Positions 27,684 to 35,797 of a DNA stretch of 64,000 nucleotides are shown here, in pieces. The stretch's first letter is position 1, and each line of letters starts with the position of its first letter. Position numbers and translations under genes: made by a program. The notes under the pieces are model-generated. The model was not told the DNA's origin. It saw only the letters and a program-made list of their open reading frames with translations, and did no database searches. Source of the DNA: Cellulomonas sp. 73-145 (lineage in GTDB: Bacteria > Actinomycetota > Actinomycetes > Actinomycetales > Cellulomonadaceae). The stretch covers positions 620,001 through 684,000 of the forward strand of contig MKTI01000006.1 of NCBI GenBank assembly GCA_001898185.1, given 5' to 3'.

Positions 27684-27700
27684 CGGCCCGTCCGGTCACG

Positions 27701-27748
27701 ACGAAGAGGAGCGCCCCGCGGCCGTCACGACGCGGGGCGCTCCTTCGT
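27701..27748. terminator. Bidirectional hairpin terminator
   Basis: An 18-bp stem with a 2-nt bulge (arms 27701-27720 and 27731-27748, core GGAGCGCCCCGCG) lies between the convergent permease and LytR_C genes. It is the strongest hairpin in this region. Confidence 0.85.
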
Positions 27749-27816
27749 GTCACGGCGCGTGCGCGTCGGCACGCTGTGCCCGCACGGTGCGGCGCGCCGT
27801 CCGGGCGCTGTGCCCG

Positions 27817-28464
27817 TCAGGACTTGGTCGGTGTCGGCGTCGCCGCCGGCTTGGCGCTCGCCTGCGCCGCCAGCTGCTCGACCGGCACGCAGCCGGGCTG
27901 CCCGACGAGCGGCGTGCTCGGGTCGAGCCCGACCGGGTCGTTGGGGACCAGGGTGTCGAAGTCGCTGCCCAGGGTGACGTCCACCGTCGCGTCCTTGGGG
28001 TCGGCACGGGCGATCAGCAGCAGCACGGGGTTCTTGAAGTGCGCGGCGACCGTGTACGCCTGCGCGACACCGGCCACGCCGAACGAGATCTGCTCCGAGC
28101 CGATGAACTGCGTGGTGGCGTTCGCGGTGGTGCCGATGGTGAACCCTGCCTGACCGAGCGCCACGGCGGCGGATGCTGCCAGCCCCGCCCGGTTGGCGCC
28201 GTTGTAGACGTTCACCTTGATGGTGTTGGCCGCCACGGGCAGCGCGCCCTGCGGCGGGCACGGCGCCGGCTGCCGCGTGACGCTCGGCGTCGGCTTGCCG
28301 GAGAAGCCGCGGGCGAAGAACGGCACGTTGAGGTTGCCGGTGTAGATCGCCGCTGCTGAGACGCCTGCCACCGCCAGGATCGCGAGCAGGATGCCGAAGA
28401 TCACCGCCTGCCGCTCGTGCACGTGACGGCGGCGCAGCGCGCGGGCGCGGTCCGGGTCGGTCAT
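27817..28464 (-). CDS. LytR C-terminal domain membrane protein
   Basis: 215 residues. A basic cytoplasmic N-terminus (RARALRRRHVHER) is followed by one membrane helix at about 20-42 and an external LytR_C domain with IKVNVYNGANRAGLAASAAVALGQAGFTIGTTAN. The domain occurs alone or behind LytR-CpsA-Psr ligases in actinobacteria and is thought to bind wall polymer. Its ATG overlaps the TGA of the upstream gene by 4 nt (ATGA), so the two are translationally coupled. Confidence 0.87.
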   Translation of the reverse strand: MTDPDRARALRRRHVHERQAVIFGILLAILAVAGVSAAAIYTGNLNVPFFARGFSGKPTPSVTRQPAPCPPQGALPVAANTIKVNVYNGANRAGLAASAAVALGQAGFTIGTTANATTQFIGSEQISFGVAGVAQAYTVAAHFKNPVLLLIARADPKDATVDVTLGSDFDTLVPNDPVGLDPSTPLVGQPGCVPVEQLAAQASAKPAATPTPTKS

Positions 28465-28757
28465 TCGATCACCAGCACGCGCGCGTGCAGCACGGGACGC
28501 TGCTGGAGCGCGGCACGGACGGCCCGGTGCAGCCCGTCCTCGAGGTACAGCACGCCCTTGTACTGCACCACGTGGGCGAACAGGTCGCCGTAGAAGGTGG
28601 AGTCCTCGGCCAGCAGCGCGTCGAGGTCCAACGTGCGCTTGGTGGTGACCAGCTCGTCCAGGCGAACCTGGCGCGGGGCCACGGCGGCCCACTGCTTGGC
28701 CGTCGTCAGCCCGTGGTCCGGGTACGGACGGCCGTCCCCCACCGCCTTGAAGATCAC
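28461..28757 (-). CDS. Conserved actinobacterial VapB-like/ParB-like small protein
   Basis: 98 residues beginning VIFKAVGDGRPYPDHGL, then PRQVRLDELVTTKRTLDLDALLAEDSTFYGDLFAHVVQY and YLEDGLHRAVRAALQQRPVLHARVLVI. From memory, proteins of this type are annotated in actinobacteria as VapB-family antitoxins and are usually paired with a LytR_C gene; I cannot check this here. The LDGLHR-like segment resembles ParB-type folds. No toxin gene is adjacent, so an antitoxin role is doubtful. The GTG start has no ribosome site but a TAGACT box 7 nt upstream, indicating a leaderless mRNA. Confidence 0.75.
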   Translation of the reverse strand: MIFKAVGDGRPYPDHGLTTAKQWAAVAPRQVRLDELVTTKRTLDLDALLAEDSTFYGDLFAHVVQYKGVLYLEDGLHRAVRAALQQRPVLHARVLVIE

Positions 28758-28764
28758 GGACGCG

Positions 28765-28770
28765 AGTCTA
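28765..28770 (-). promoter_or_regulatory. -10 box of leaderless transcript
   Basis: TAGACT on the minus strand ends 7 nt before the GTG at 28757. This places the transcription start at or next to the initiation codon. It identifies the start of the VapB-like/LytR_C operon. Confidence 0.65.
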
Positions 28771-28835
28771 GGGGGCCGCGACCAGGCACGACGGGTCGAC
28801 GCGTGGCGCACACCGTCCCCTCACCTCGACCGCCC

Positions 28836-29087
28836 TCAGTCGAGGTAGCCCTCGACCTCCGCGGCAGGCCGCTCGTGCGCGCCGTCGGGATCGGCGCCGG
28901 CCTCCCGCCGCGCGCGGCGCTGGCGCAGCAGGTCCCACGCCTGGTCGAGCTCCACCTCGAGCTGCGCGATCCGCTCGGCCGTCTGCGCGTGCCCGTCCCC
29001 GGCCCGCCCCTGCTCGACCGCCTCTCGCAGCGCGTGCTCCTGGAGCATCAGCTGGTGGATGCGGTCCAGGATCTGCTGGTCGTCCAC
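28836..29087 (-). CDS. DUF2630 family protein
   Basis: 83 residues, normal for the family: DDQQILDRIHQLMLQEHALRE, then a heptad-rich RIAQLEVELDQAWDLLRQRRARRE and an acidic tail. The whole protein is predicted helical and likely a small coiled coil. Function unknown. The GTG at 29087 has GGGAGG 5 nt upstream, which fixes the start. It lies between the cold-shock gene terminator and the leaderless VapB-like operon, so it is probably its own short transcript. Confidence 0.75.
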   Translation of the reverse strand: MDDQQILDRIHQLMLQEHALREAVEQGRAGDGHAQTAERIAQLEVELDQAWDLLRQRRARREAGADPDGAHERPAAEVEGYLD

Positions 29088-29191
29088 GGTGCCTCCCGGT
29101 GGCTGCGACGGCGTCGTCACCTGGGGCGCAGCATGGCACGGGGCGATCGGCCCTGGCACGCGGACGGTGCCGACGTCCCCCCGGGATGCGC

Positions 29192-29226
29192 GAAGGGCGC
29201 CCCACCACGGAGGTGGAGCGCCCTTC
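29192..29226 (-). terminator. Terminator of the cold-shock gene
   Basis: A 15-bp stem with one mismatch (GAAGGGCGC at 29192-29200 pairs with 29218-29226, plus an inner CCACC/GGTGG) lies 30 nt downstream of the cold-shock stop codon on the minus strand. Confidence 0.8.
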
Positions 29227-29256
29227 GTCTGCCGGCATGCGCCGGCGAGGCCGTGA

Positions 29257-29460
29257 TCAGGCAGGCGTGACGTTCGAGGCCTGCGGGCCCTTCGGGCCCT
29301 GCTGCACGTCGAACGAGACGCGCTGGTTCTCCTCGAGCGAGCGGTAGCCGGACGAGGCGATGGCCGAGTAGTGGACGAAGACGTCCGGGCCGCCGTCCTC
29401 GGGGGCGATGAAGCCGAAGCCCTTCTCGGCGTTGAACCACTTCACGATGCCAGTAGGCAT
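29257..29460 (-). CDS. cspA: Cold-shock protein (CspA family)
   Basis: 67 residues, a single cold-shock domain starting [24 protein letters not shown]1 is KGFGFI and RNP2 is VFVHYS. It binds single-stranded nucleic acid and melts mRNA structure in the cold. GCAAGGAGAACGCAC precedes the ATG at 29460. About 168 bp without a gene separate it from the next gene upstream, leaving room for the long leader typical of csp mRNAs. A strong hairpin terminates it, so it is monocistronic. Confidence 0.95.
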   Translation of the reverse strand: MPTGIVKWFNAEKGFGFIAPEDGGPDVFVHYSAIASSGYRSLEENQRVSFDVQQGPKGPQASNVTPA

Positions 29461-29628
29461 GTGCGTTCTCCTTGCGGTTGGTGTTCGACCCCGACGACCG
29501 GGACCGGTGAATCACGGTGGTCGTCGTCCGCTCCGGAGAACCGGGGGGAAGATCTCTGCACTGCGACTACGTCGGCCAGCCTAACCGGAGGGTGTCCGAC
29601 GCGGCAACGGTGTTCCGCTGCGGGCTGA

Positions 29629-30315
29629 TCAGGCGGCGACCCGCTCGGCGCGGTCACGCAGGCCGCGCAGCATCTTCTGGGTCATGACGAAGCTGACCAC
29701 GCTGACCGGCTCGACCAGCAGGGCGGCACCTCGGCGCGTGTAGCCGTACCGCTCGCGCACCACCAGCCGGGTGCCGCCGTCGCGGCCGCGGCGCAGCACG
29801 AACGCCCAGGTGAAGTCGTACGGAGGGGCGCCGGCGGACGACGCCGTGGACCCGGTGACGCCGACGGCTCCGCGGACCACCAGCGCCCGTCCGGGCTCCA
29901 CGGCGACCACCTCGAGGGCCACGTCGGGATGCAGCCGGAACGGGTCGCCCACCCGCACGTCCTGCCACCGTGCCTCCACCCGGTCGGCGGAACGCACGTC
30001 GCAGCCGACCAGGTTCTCCAGGCAGTCGTAGGAGTAGAAGCCGCCGCGACCCTGGCCGAGCTGGGCCACCCACGGCCACACCTGGTCCGGTGCGGCCGCG
30101 ATGCCGACGACGCGGGTGGCCACCAGGTCGGGGGAGGCGATCAGGTCGTCACCCGGCAGGTGGGCGTCGAGCTCCGCCTCGGTGGCGCCGAACTGCAGCA
30201 TCCAGGTGCGGATCACGGGGAGCGCGGCACCGACCGCCATGGCCGCCGCGATGGCGAGCACACGGGCCGGCGGCCGCGGTGGCGGCGGGGGCAGCAGGGG
30301 CGTCCGCGTCGTCAT
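29629..30315 (-). CDS. SRPBCC family protein with N-terminal membrane segment
   Basis: 228 residues. After a Pro-rich start, a hydrophobic segment (VLAIAAAMAVGAALPVI, about 19-35) should anchor or export the protein. The SRPBCC-like part follows: TRVVGIAAAPDQVWPWVAQLGQGRGGFYSYDCLENLVGCDV, then a hydrophobic-pocket beta sheet ending FVMTQKMLRGLRDRAERV. This WPWVAQLGQGRGGFYSYD signature is common in actinobacterial START-like proteins that bind hydrophobic ligands. The ligand is unknown. The start at 30315 lacks a clear ribosome site but is the only ATG before the hydrophobic segment. Confidence 0.75.
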   Translation of the reverse strand: MTTRTPLLPPPPPRPPARVLAIAAAMAVGAALPVIRTWMLQFGATEAELDAHLPGDDLIASPDLVATRVVGIAAAPDQVWPWVAQLGQGRGGFYSYDCLENLVGCDVRSADRVEARWQDVRVGDPFRLHPDVALEVVAVEPGRALVVRGAVGVTGSTASSAGAPPYDFTWAFVLRRGRDGGTRLVVRERYGYTRRGAALLVEPVSVVSFVMTQKMLRGLRDRAERVAA

Positions 30316-30370
30316 GCGTCGAGCAGACCACCGGCCTCGCGCCCCGCGCCAGAGGCGAACGTCCCGCGGA

Positions 30371-30796
30371 TCAGACGGTTGCGGGCAGGCCCGTCGTCTG
30401 GTCGGCGTGCTCCAGCGCGGACCACAGGACGCCCGCCCAGCGGCCCGACTCGTCCACGACGAAGCAGAACTCGTTGCCCTCCGGGTCCTGCAGCACCACG
30501 TAGCCGTCACCGTTCTCCCGCAGCTCCTGGTGACCGGTGCGGTGCGCACCGAGCGCCTCGGCACGGGCTACCGCGGCAGCGGCGTCCGGCACGCGGACGT
30601 CCAGGTGCACCCGGTTCTTCGGGGCGGGCTTCGGCTCGGGCACCTGCTGGAACGCCACGATCAACGGGGTGGCGTCCACGACCGCCCAACCCGGGTCGAC
30701 CAGCGCCCACCGCGCCTCCAGCACCTGCGCCCAGAACTGCGCCAGCGCTGCCGGCTCCGCGCAGTCGACGACGACCTCCTGCACCACTGCTGCCAT
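30371..30796 (-). CDS. VOC (glyoxalase/bleomycin-resistance fold) protein
   Basis: 141 residues with the paired beta-alpha-beta-beta-beta modules of the vicinal oxygen chelate fold: VVVDCAEPAALAQFWAQVL, then NRVHLDVRVPDAAAAVARAEALGAHRT and the C-terminal VVLQDPEGNEFCFV, in which His, Glu and Gln positions could bind a metal. The family includes lyases, dioxygenases and drug-binding proteins; which applies here cannot be told. The ATG lies 7 nt behind TACGGT, again a leaderless arrangement. No operon partner. Confidence 0.82.
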   Translation of the reverse strand: MAAVVQEVVVDCAEPAALAQFWAQVLEARWALVDPGWAVVDATPLIVAFQQVPEPKPAPKNRVHLDVRVPDAAAAVARAEALGAHRTGHQELRENGDGYVVLQDPEGNEFCFVVDESGRWAGVLWSALEHADQTTGLPATV

Positions 30797-30803
30797 GGCC
30801 AGG

Positions 30804-30809
30804 ACCGTA
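30804..30809 (-). promoter_or_regulatory. -10 box of leaderless VOC gene
   Basis: TACGGT on the minus strand ends 7 nt before the ATG at 30796, and there is no ribosome binding site, so the transcript probably begins at the start codon. Confidence 0.5.
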
Positions 30810-30921
30810 GCGACCCCGACCGACAGGCCGCCCTGACCTGAGGATTCGGTCTCCCGCAACCCCGTGGAGCGGGCCATGCTGGACGTAGGGCTCCCTGCGA
30901 GGAGGTCCGAGGAGGTCGACG

Positions 30922-31809
30922 ATGACCGCGCGCGGCTGGGCGATCGAGACGGTAGGCCTGACCAAGCGGTTCGGCTCGGTGCTGGCGCTGGACCGGCTGG
31001 ACCTGACGGTGACGCCGGGGGAGACGTTCGGCTTCCTGGGGCCCAACGGTGCCGGGAAGTCCACCACCATCCGCCTGCTGCTCAACCTGATCCGGCCGGA
31101 CGCCGGCACGGCGCGGGTGCACGGCATCCCCGTGACGGACGTGCGGCGGGCGCACCGGCATATCGGCTACATGCCAGGCGATGTGGCGCTGTGGCCGCAG
31201 CTGACCGGCACCGAGACCCTCGAGCTGTTCGCCAACCTCGCGGGCGGCGTCGATCCGGCGTACCGCGCCGAGCTGCTCGAACGCCTACAGCTGGACCCGT
31301 CGCGCCGCGTCGGCACGTACTCGCGCGGCACCCGGCAGAAGCTGGCGCTGGTGGTCGCGCTGATGACCAGGGCGGACGTGCTGCTGCTGGACGAGCCGAC
31401 CGCCGGCCTGGACCCGCTGATGGAGGAGGTGTTCCAGGCGCTGGTCCGCGAGGCGGCCGACCGCGGCCAGACCGTCTTCCTCAGCTCGCACATCCTCGAC
31501 GAGGTGCAGGACCTGTGCGACCGGGTCGCGATGCTGCGCGAGGGGCGGCTGGTAGAGGTGGCGACCCTCGACGAGCTGCGTCGGATGGGCGCCACCGTGG
31601 TGGAGCTGGTGGTGGACGGGCCGGTGCCGGCGCTGGCCGACGTGCCCGGCGTCGCCAGCGTGGAACCCATGCCCGGCGTGCTGGGCGGGCTGCGCGTGAC
31701 CCTCGACGGGCCGCCGGCCGCCCTGCTGCGCGTGCTGGCCGACGTGCAGGTGGTGCGGCTGCGCACGCCGGAACGCTCGCTGGAGGAGGCGTTCCTTGCG
31801 TACTACTGA
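30922..31809 (+). CDS. ABC-2 type exporter, ATP-binding protein
   Basis: 295 residues with Walker A GPNGAGKST, the Q-loop region near YMPGDVALWPQ, signature YSRGTRQKLAL (the LSGGQ equivalent), Walker B VLLLDEPTAGLD and the H-loop SSHILDEV. The type is that of drug or antibiotic exporters (DrrA-like). GAGGAGGTC precedes the ATG. The permease gene starts inside its last codons (14-nt overlap), so the two are coupled and form one transporter. Substrate unknown. Confidence 0.93.
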   Translation: MTARGWAIETVGLTKRFGSVLALDRLDLTVTPGETFGFLGPNGAGKSTTIRLLLNLIRPDAGTARVHGIPVTDVRRAHRHIGYMPGDVALWPQLTGTETLELFANLAGGVDPAYRAELLERLQLDPSRRVGTYSRGTRQKLALVVALMTRADVLLLDEPTAGLDPLMEEVFQALVREAADRGQTVFLSSHILDEVQDLCDRVAMLREGRLVEVATLDELRRMGATVVELVVDGPVPALADVPGVASVEPMPGVLGGLRVTLDGPPAALLRVLADVQVVRLRTPERSLEEAFLAYY

Positions 31810-33571
31810 CGAGCGTCCGACGGCCGGGCCGACGGCACGGCAGGGTGCGGTGGCGCAGCGCTCGACGACCGCTGCGCTGACGGCGTCGGCCGGTGCGGGG
31901 ACGCGGCAGGCGGCGCCGGCCGTTCGTCGGCACCACCTGCACCGGGCAGCTCCCGCCACCGGCGCTGCGGCCGTGCGGCGGCCCGGCGGTGCGGGCACGG
32001 CCGTGGCCCTGACCGTGCGGCTGCTGCGGCGCGGGACGGCGGCGATCGCGCTCGCCGCGGCGGTGTACGTGGCGATCGAGGGCATCACGTTCCGGGTGGC
32101 GTACCCCGAGGCGTCGGACCGGGCGACGCTGCTCGCCTGGTCGCGGAACCAGTCGATCCGGTTGATCTCCGGGCCCGGTGCCGGCGTGGACACGGTCGGC
32201 GGGTTCACCGTCTGGGACGCCGGCTGGATGATCGAGCTGGTGGTCGCGGCGTGGGCGATCACGACGACCGCGCGCGTGCTGCGGGCCGACGAGAGGACCG
32301 GCCGGCACGACCCGGTGCTGGCGCAGCCCCTGCGGCCGGTGCAGCTGCTCGGCGCCCAGCTCGGGGTGCTGCTCGGGGCCTGCGTGCTGATCGGGCTCGC
32401 TGCGGCGGCCGCCTTCGTGGCGGTCGGTGGTCAGCTGACCGGGTCGGTGCTGATGGGCGGCCTGCTGGCGGGGTTCGCCGGCACCGCGGTGCTGCTGACC
32501 GCGGTGACCAGCCAGCTGTTCGGCTCCCGCGGCGGGGCCGCGGGCGTCGCGGCCGCGGTGATCGGCATCGCGCTGCCGCTGCGGGTCGCCTCGAACAGTG
32601 CGCCGTCGCGGGCCTGGCTCGGCTGGCTCACACCGTTCGGCTGGACCGACCACCTCGCACCGTTCGGTGCGAACCGGGTGGCGGTGCTGGCGGTGCCGCT
32701 CGGCGTCGTCGTCGTGCTCGGCGCCCTGGCCGTGCGGCTGCGGCTGCGCCGCGACACCGGCGCCGGGCTGCTGGTGCGGCGCCGGGCCGACCGGTCGCGG
32801 CGCTGGGGACTGAGCAGCCCGGTGGCGCTCGCGACGCGGACGGGGCTGGGGTCGCTGCTCGCGTGGGCCGGTGCCCTGGTGGTGTGGCTCGGGATGTTCG
32901 GCTCGCTGGTGCCGACGGTGACGGGGTTCCTCGACCAGGACCCGTCGTACCAGCAGCTGCTGTCCGCGATGGGCATGGCGCCCGGCGACTACGTGCGGGG
33001 GTTCGTCGGCATGGTGGGCACCATCGCCGGTGTCGCGGTCGCGGTGCAGGTCGCGTTCCGGGTCGGTGCCGCCCGGGCGGAGGAGGCCGCCGGACGGCTG
33101 GACCTGCTGCTGGCCGGTCCGCTGCCGCGGTGGCGGTGGCTGGCGGGCCACGTGGTGGTGCTGGTGGTCGGTGCGGTGGGGCTGGTCGCCGTGGCGGGTG
33201 CGGCGTTCTGGGTGGGCGCCACGTCCGCCGGTGCCGACGTCACGGCGCCGGACGCGGTGGTGTCGGCGCTGAACCCGCTGCCGGTGGTGCTGCTGTTCGC
33301 CGGGATCGACGTGCTGCTGCTCGGCGTGGCACCTCGCCTGGTGGTGCCCGTCGGCACCGGCGTCGCGGTCGCGGCGTACCTGCTGCAGACCCTCGGCCCC
33401 CTGCTGAAGTGGCCCGAGTGGGTGCTGAACCTCTCGCCCTTCCATCACCTCGCCACGGTGCCGATCGCCGACGTGGCGTGGCCGGCGGCGTGGGTGATGA
33501 CGGGGATCGCCGTGGCACTGGCGGCGGCCGGCGCGGCGGCGCTGTGGCGGCGCGACCTGGTGGGCGCCTGA
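31796..33571 (+). CDS. ABC-2 type exporter, large permease (polyketide antibiotic transporter type)
   Basis: 591 residues starting at a TTG that overlaps the ATPase stop. After a ~65-residue Arg/Thr/Ala-rich cytoplasmic leader there are about 12 membrane helices in two similar halves (for example GITFRVAYPEAS...RSIRL and AGVAVAVQVAFRVGAARAEEAAGRLDLLLAGPL). The RADERTGRHDPVLAQPL and RAEEAAGRLDLLLAGPL pair are the repeated cytoplasmic coupling elements seen in actinobacterial antibiotic exporters. Together with the upstream ATPase it makes a complete pump. A shorter start inside the leader is possible. Confidence 0.88.
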   Translation: MRTTDERPTAGPTARQGAVAQRSTTAALTASAGAGTRQAAPAVRRHHLHRAAPATGAAAVRRPGGAGTAVALTVRLLRRGTAAIALAAAVYVAIEGITFRVAYPEASDRATLLAWSRNQSIRLISGPGAGVDTVGGFTVWDAGWMIELVVAAWAITTTARVLRADERTGRHDPVLAQPLRPVQLLGAQLGVLLGACVLIGLAAAAAFVAVGGQLTGSVLMGGLLAGFAGTAVLLTAVTSQLFGSRGGAAGVAAAVIGIALPLRVASNSAPSRAWLGWLTPFGWTDHLAPFGANRVAVLAVPLGVVVVLGALAVRLRLRRDTGAGLLVRRRADRSRRWGLSSPVALATRTGLGSLLAWAGALVVWLGMFGSLVPTVTGFLDQDPSYQQLLSAMGMAPGDYVRGFVGMVGTIAGVAVAVQVAFRVGAARAEEAAGRLDLLLAGPLPRWRWLAGHVVVLVVGAVGLVAVAGAAFWVGATSAGADVTAPDAVVSALNPLPVVLLFAGIDVLLLGVAPRLVVPVGTGVAVAAYLLQTLGPLLKWPEWVLNLSPFHHLATVPIADVAWPAAWVMTGIAVALAAAGAAALWRRDLVGA

Positions 33572-33670
33572 GGATCTCGCCTGGTCAGCGTCCTGCAAGG
33601 CCCTCCCACCGGACCGCGGCGGGGTGGAGACTGACAGCGAGGACATCGTCGTCCGAAGGATGTGAGCACC

Positions 33671-35176
33671 ATGTCCGCCCAGTCGCCGTCCGCCTCCACG
33701 CCCCGCGACCCCACGTCGGCTGCGTCGTCACCCGCCTCGTCGTCGGCCGGCTGGTCGACCCCGCGCCGGCCGCGGCGTCGGCCCACCCTCACCTTCCTCG
33801 GCGCGGCCGGGACCGTGACCGGCAGCAAGTTCCTGGTGGAGACGCCCGACGCGCGCGTCCTGGTCGACTGCGGGCTGTTCCAGGGACCGCAGGAGTGGCG
33901 GCGGCGCAACTGGGACCGGCTGCCGGTGGAGCCGTCGAGCATCGACGCCGTGGTGCTGACCCACGCGCACCTCGACCACTGCGGGTACCTGCCGCTGCTG
34001 ACCCGGCACGGGTTCAGCGGTCCGGTGGTGTGCAGCCGCGACACCGCCCGGCTGGCGAGCATCGTGCTGCGGGACGCCGCGCACCTGGAGGAGGAGCAGG
34101 CCGAGTACGCCCGCGACGCCGGGTTCAGCAAGCACACGCCGGCCCTGCCGCTGTTCGACAGCTCGGACGCCGAGCAGGCGATCTCCCTGTTCCGGCCGCA
34201 CGACGGCCTCGAGCCGGCGGCCCTGCCCGGCGGCATGCAGGTGTCCCTGCACCCGTCGGCGCACATCCTCGGCTCGACGTTCGCGGTGCTCGACGTCGAC
34301 GGCGTCCGCGTGCTGTTCACGGGGGACATGGGGCGGCCGGTGCACCCGCTGCTGCAGCCGCCCGCCCCCGCGGTGGACGCCGACGTGGTGGTCACCGAGT
34401 CGACGTACGGCAGCCGCCAGCACGAGCGCGGCGGCCGGGAGGCGCTCGCGGCCGCCGTCACGCGGACGGTCGGCCGCGGTGGCGTGTGCCTGCTCCCGGC
34501 GTTCGCCATCGACCGCACGGCGGTGCTTCTGGTGACGCTGTCCGAGCTGCGGGAGCAGGGCGGAATCCCGGACGTGCCCATCTACGTCGACAGCCCGATG
34601 GCCCTGCGGGCCCTCGAGGTGTACCGGCAGGCCTTCACGGCGCACGAGCCGGCCCTGCGTCCGGAGGTGCTGGCCGCCCATGCGGTGCTCGCGGCCCCCG
34701 GCGTCCACCTGGCCAGCACCCGTGAGCAGTCCGAGCGGCTGAACCACCCCGACCACCCGTGCGTGATCATCTCGGCCTCCGGCATGGCCACCGGCGGGCG
34801 GGTGCTGCACCACCTCGCCTCCCAGCTGCCGGTGCGCAACAACGCGGTGATCCTCACCGGCTACCAGGTGGCCGGCACGCGCGGCGCCGCGCTCGCGGAG
34901 GGCGCCCGGCAGGTGAAGATCCACGGCGAGTACGTCCCGGTGCGCGCCGAGGTGGTGGTGATCGACGGCTTCTCGGCGCACGCCGACGCCGACGAGCTGA
35001 TCGCCTGGTTCTCCACGGTGAGCCCGCCGCGGACCGCCTACGTGGTGCACGGCGAGCCGGACTCGGCCGAGACGTTCGCCGAGCGGCTCGACGACGAGCT
35101 CGGCTGGAACGCCGTGGTGCCGCGCTACCTCGAGCGCGTGGTGCTGCGCGCCCGCGCCGAGCCTGCCCCGCGATGA
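33671..35176 (+). CDS. Beta-CASP metallo-beta-lactamase-fold hydrolase (RNase/exonuclease-like)
   Basis: 501 residues. After a ~38-residue Ser/Pro-rich tail, the catalytic core begins LTFLGAAGTVTGSKFL. Motif 2 is HAHLDHCG (H98, H100, D102, H103) and motif 3 lies near SAHILGS. The beta-CASP insert carries VTESTYGSR, DSPMA, ISASGMATGGRVLHHL, GFSAHAD and VHGEP. These match the YsiB/CPSF-like RNA-processing nuclease group. Activity on RNA is family knowledge, not proven. A GAAGGATGTGAGCACC leader precedes the ATG. The next gene overlaps its stop by 4 nt. Confidence 0.88.
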   Translation: MSAQSPSASTPRDPTSAASSPASSSAGWSTPRRPRRRPTLTFLGAAGTVTGSKFLVETPDARVLVDCGLFQGPQEWRRRNWDRLPVEPSSIDAVVLTHAHLDHCGYLPLLTRHGFSGPVVCSRDTARLASIVLRDAAHLEEEQAEYARDAGFSKHTPALPLFDSSDAEQAISLFRPHDGLEPAALPGGMQVSLHPSAHILGSTFAVLDVDGVRVLFTGDMGRPVHPLLQPPAPAVDADVVVTESTYGSRQHERGGREALAAAVTRTVGRGGVCLLPAFAIDRTAVLLVTLSELREQGGIPDVPIYVDSPMALRALEVYRQAFTAHEPALRPEVLAAHAVLAAPGVHLASTREQSERLNHPDHPCVIISASGMATGGRVLHHLASQLPVRNNAVILTGYQVAGTRGAALAEGARQVKIHGEYVPVRAEVVVIDGFSAHADADELIAWFSTVSPPRTAYVVHGEPDSAETFAERLDDELGWNAVVPRYLERVVLRARAEPAPR

Positions 35177-35694
35177 GGTCCGCCGCTCAGCACCGCGCTC
35201 CGAGGAGCAAGGACCGAACCACCGCGTGGCGCTCTCGTGCGCTGGTCGTGGCGATGCTGGTCGGCGCCGCCGGGCTGGTCGGCCTGTGGGTGCCCGACCG
35301 CGCGGCGGCCAGCTGTGCGGCGCCCCAGGTCTGGGTCGGCGTCGGCGCCGCGACGCCGACACCGGTGACGGAGTCCGCCCTGGCGTTGGTCGTCCGACCG
35401 GGCGACCGGCTGGTTGTGCGCGGCGAGCTGTTCCACACGGGGTGTGAGGACACCAGCAGCACGGGTCCGGGCTGCAGCGGCCCGCCGGCGTCGGACCGGG
35501 AGCGGCCGATGGCGGACGTCCCGCTGTCCCTGCAGCAGGGTGCGAGCGCCTGGCCGCTGGGATCGGCGGCAGCCGGCCCCCGTTCGGAGCACTACCCGGT
35601 CGCGTTCGACGTGGTGGTGCCCGACTCCGTCGCGCCGGGCGCTGCGACCCTCCGGGTGGGATCGGTCGACGTCCTGCTGGCGGTGCAGGTGTAG
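35173..35694 (+). CDS. Secreted protein of unknown function
   Basis: 173 residues. A basic N-terminus (KDRTTAWRSR) and a hydrophobic core (ALVVAMLVGAAGLVGLWV) followed by AAAS make a signal peptide ending near residue 45. The mature domain contains VVRPGDRLVVRGELFHTGCEDTSSTGPGCSG, suggesting a disulphide, and ends in a beta-rich DSVAPGAATLRVGSVDVLLAV. The ATG overlaps the stop of the beta-CASP gene (ATGA), so expression is coupled. The domain looks like a small beta sandwich; no function can be assigned. Confidence 0.7.
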   Translation: MRSAAQHRAPRSKDRTTAWRSRALVVAMLVGAAGLVGLWVPDRAAASCAAPQVWVGVGAATPTPVTESALALVVRPGDRLVVRGELFHTGCEDTSSTGPGCSGPPASDRERPMADVPLSLQQGASAWPLGSAAAGPRSEHYPVAFDVVVPDSVAPGAATLRVGSVDVLLAVQV

Positions 35695-35720
35695 GCGGTC
35701 GCACCGAGGACGGGGAAGGT

Positions 35721-35768
35721 TCTCACGCCGTACGCCCGGTGTACGTACACGGGGCGTACAGCGTGAGA
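35721..35768. repeat. 48-bp palindrome, copy 1 of a dispersed element
   Basis: Perfect two-fold symmetry about 35744/35745 except two mismatched positions per arm: TCTCACGC, then GTACGCCC, then TGTAC at the centre. It lies between convergent genes and can act as a bidirectional terminator. A second copy of the central ~30 bp occurs at 60648-60678. Confidence 0.8.
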
Positions 35769-35797
35769 GGGCGATCCGGTGCCGGCGGACGCAGCCG

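Noticed and set aside
28461..28757. Toxin-antitoxin system
   Set aside because: Only a VapB-like protein is present; the coupled gene encodes a LytR_C membrane protein, not a PIN-domain toxin.
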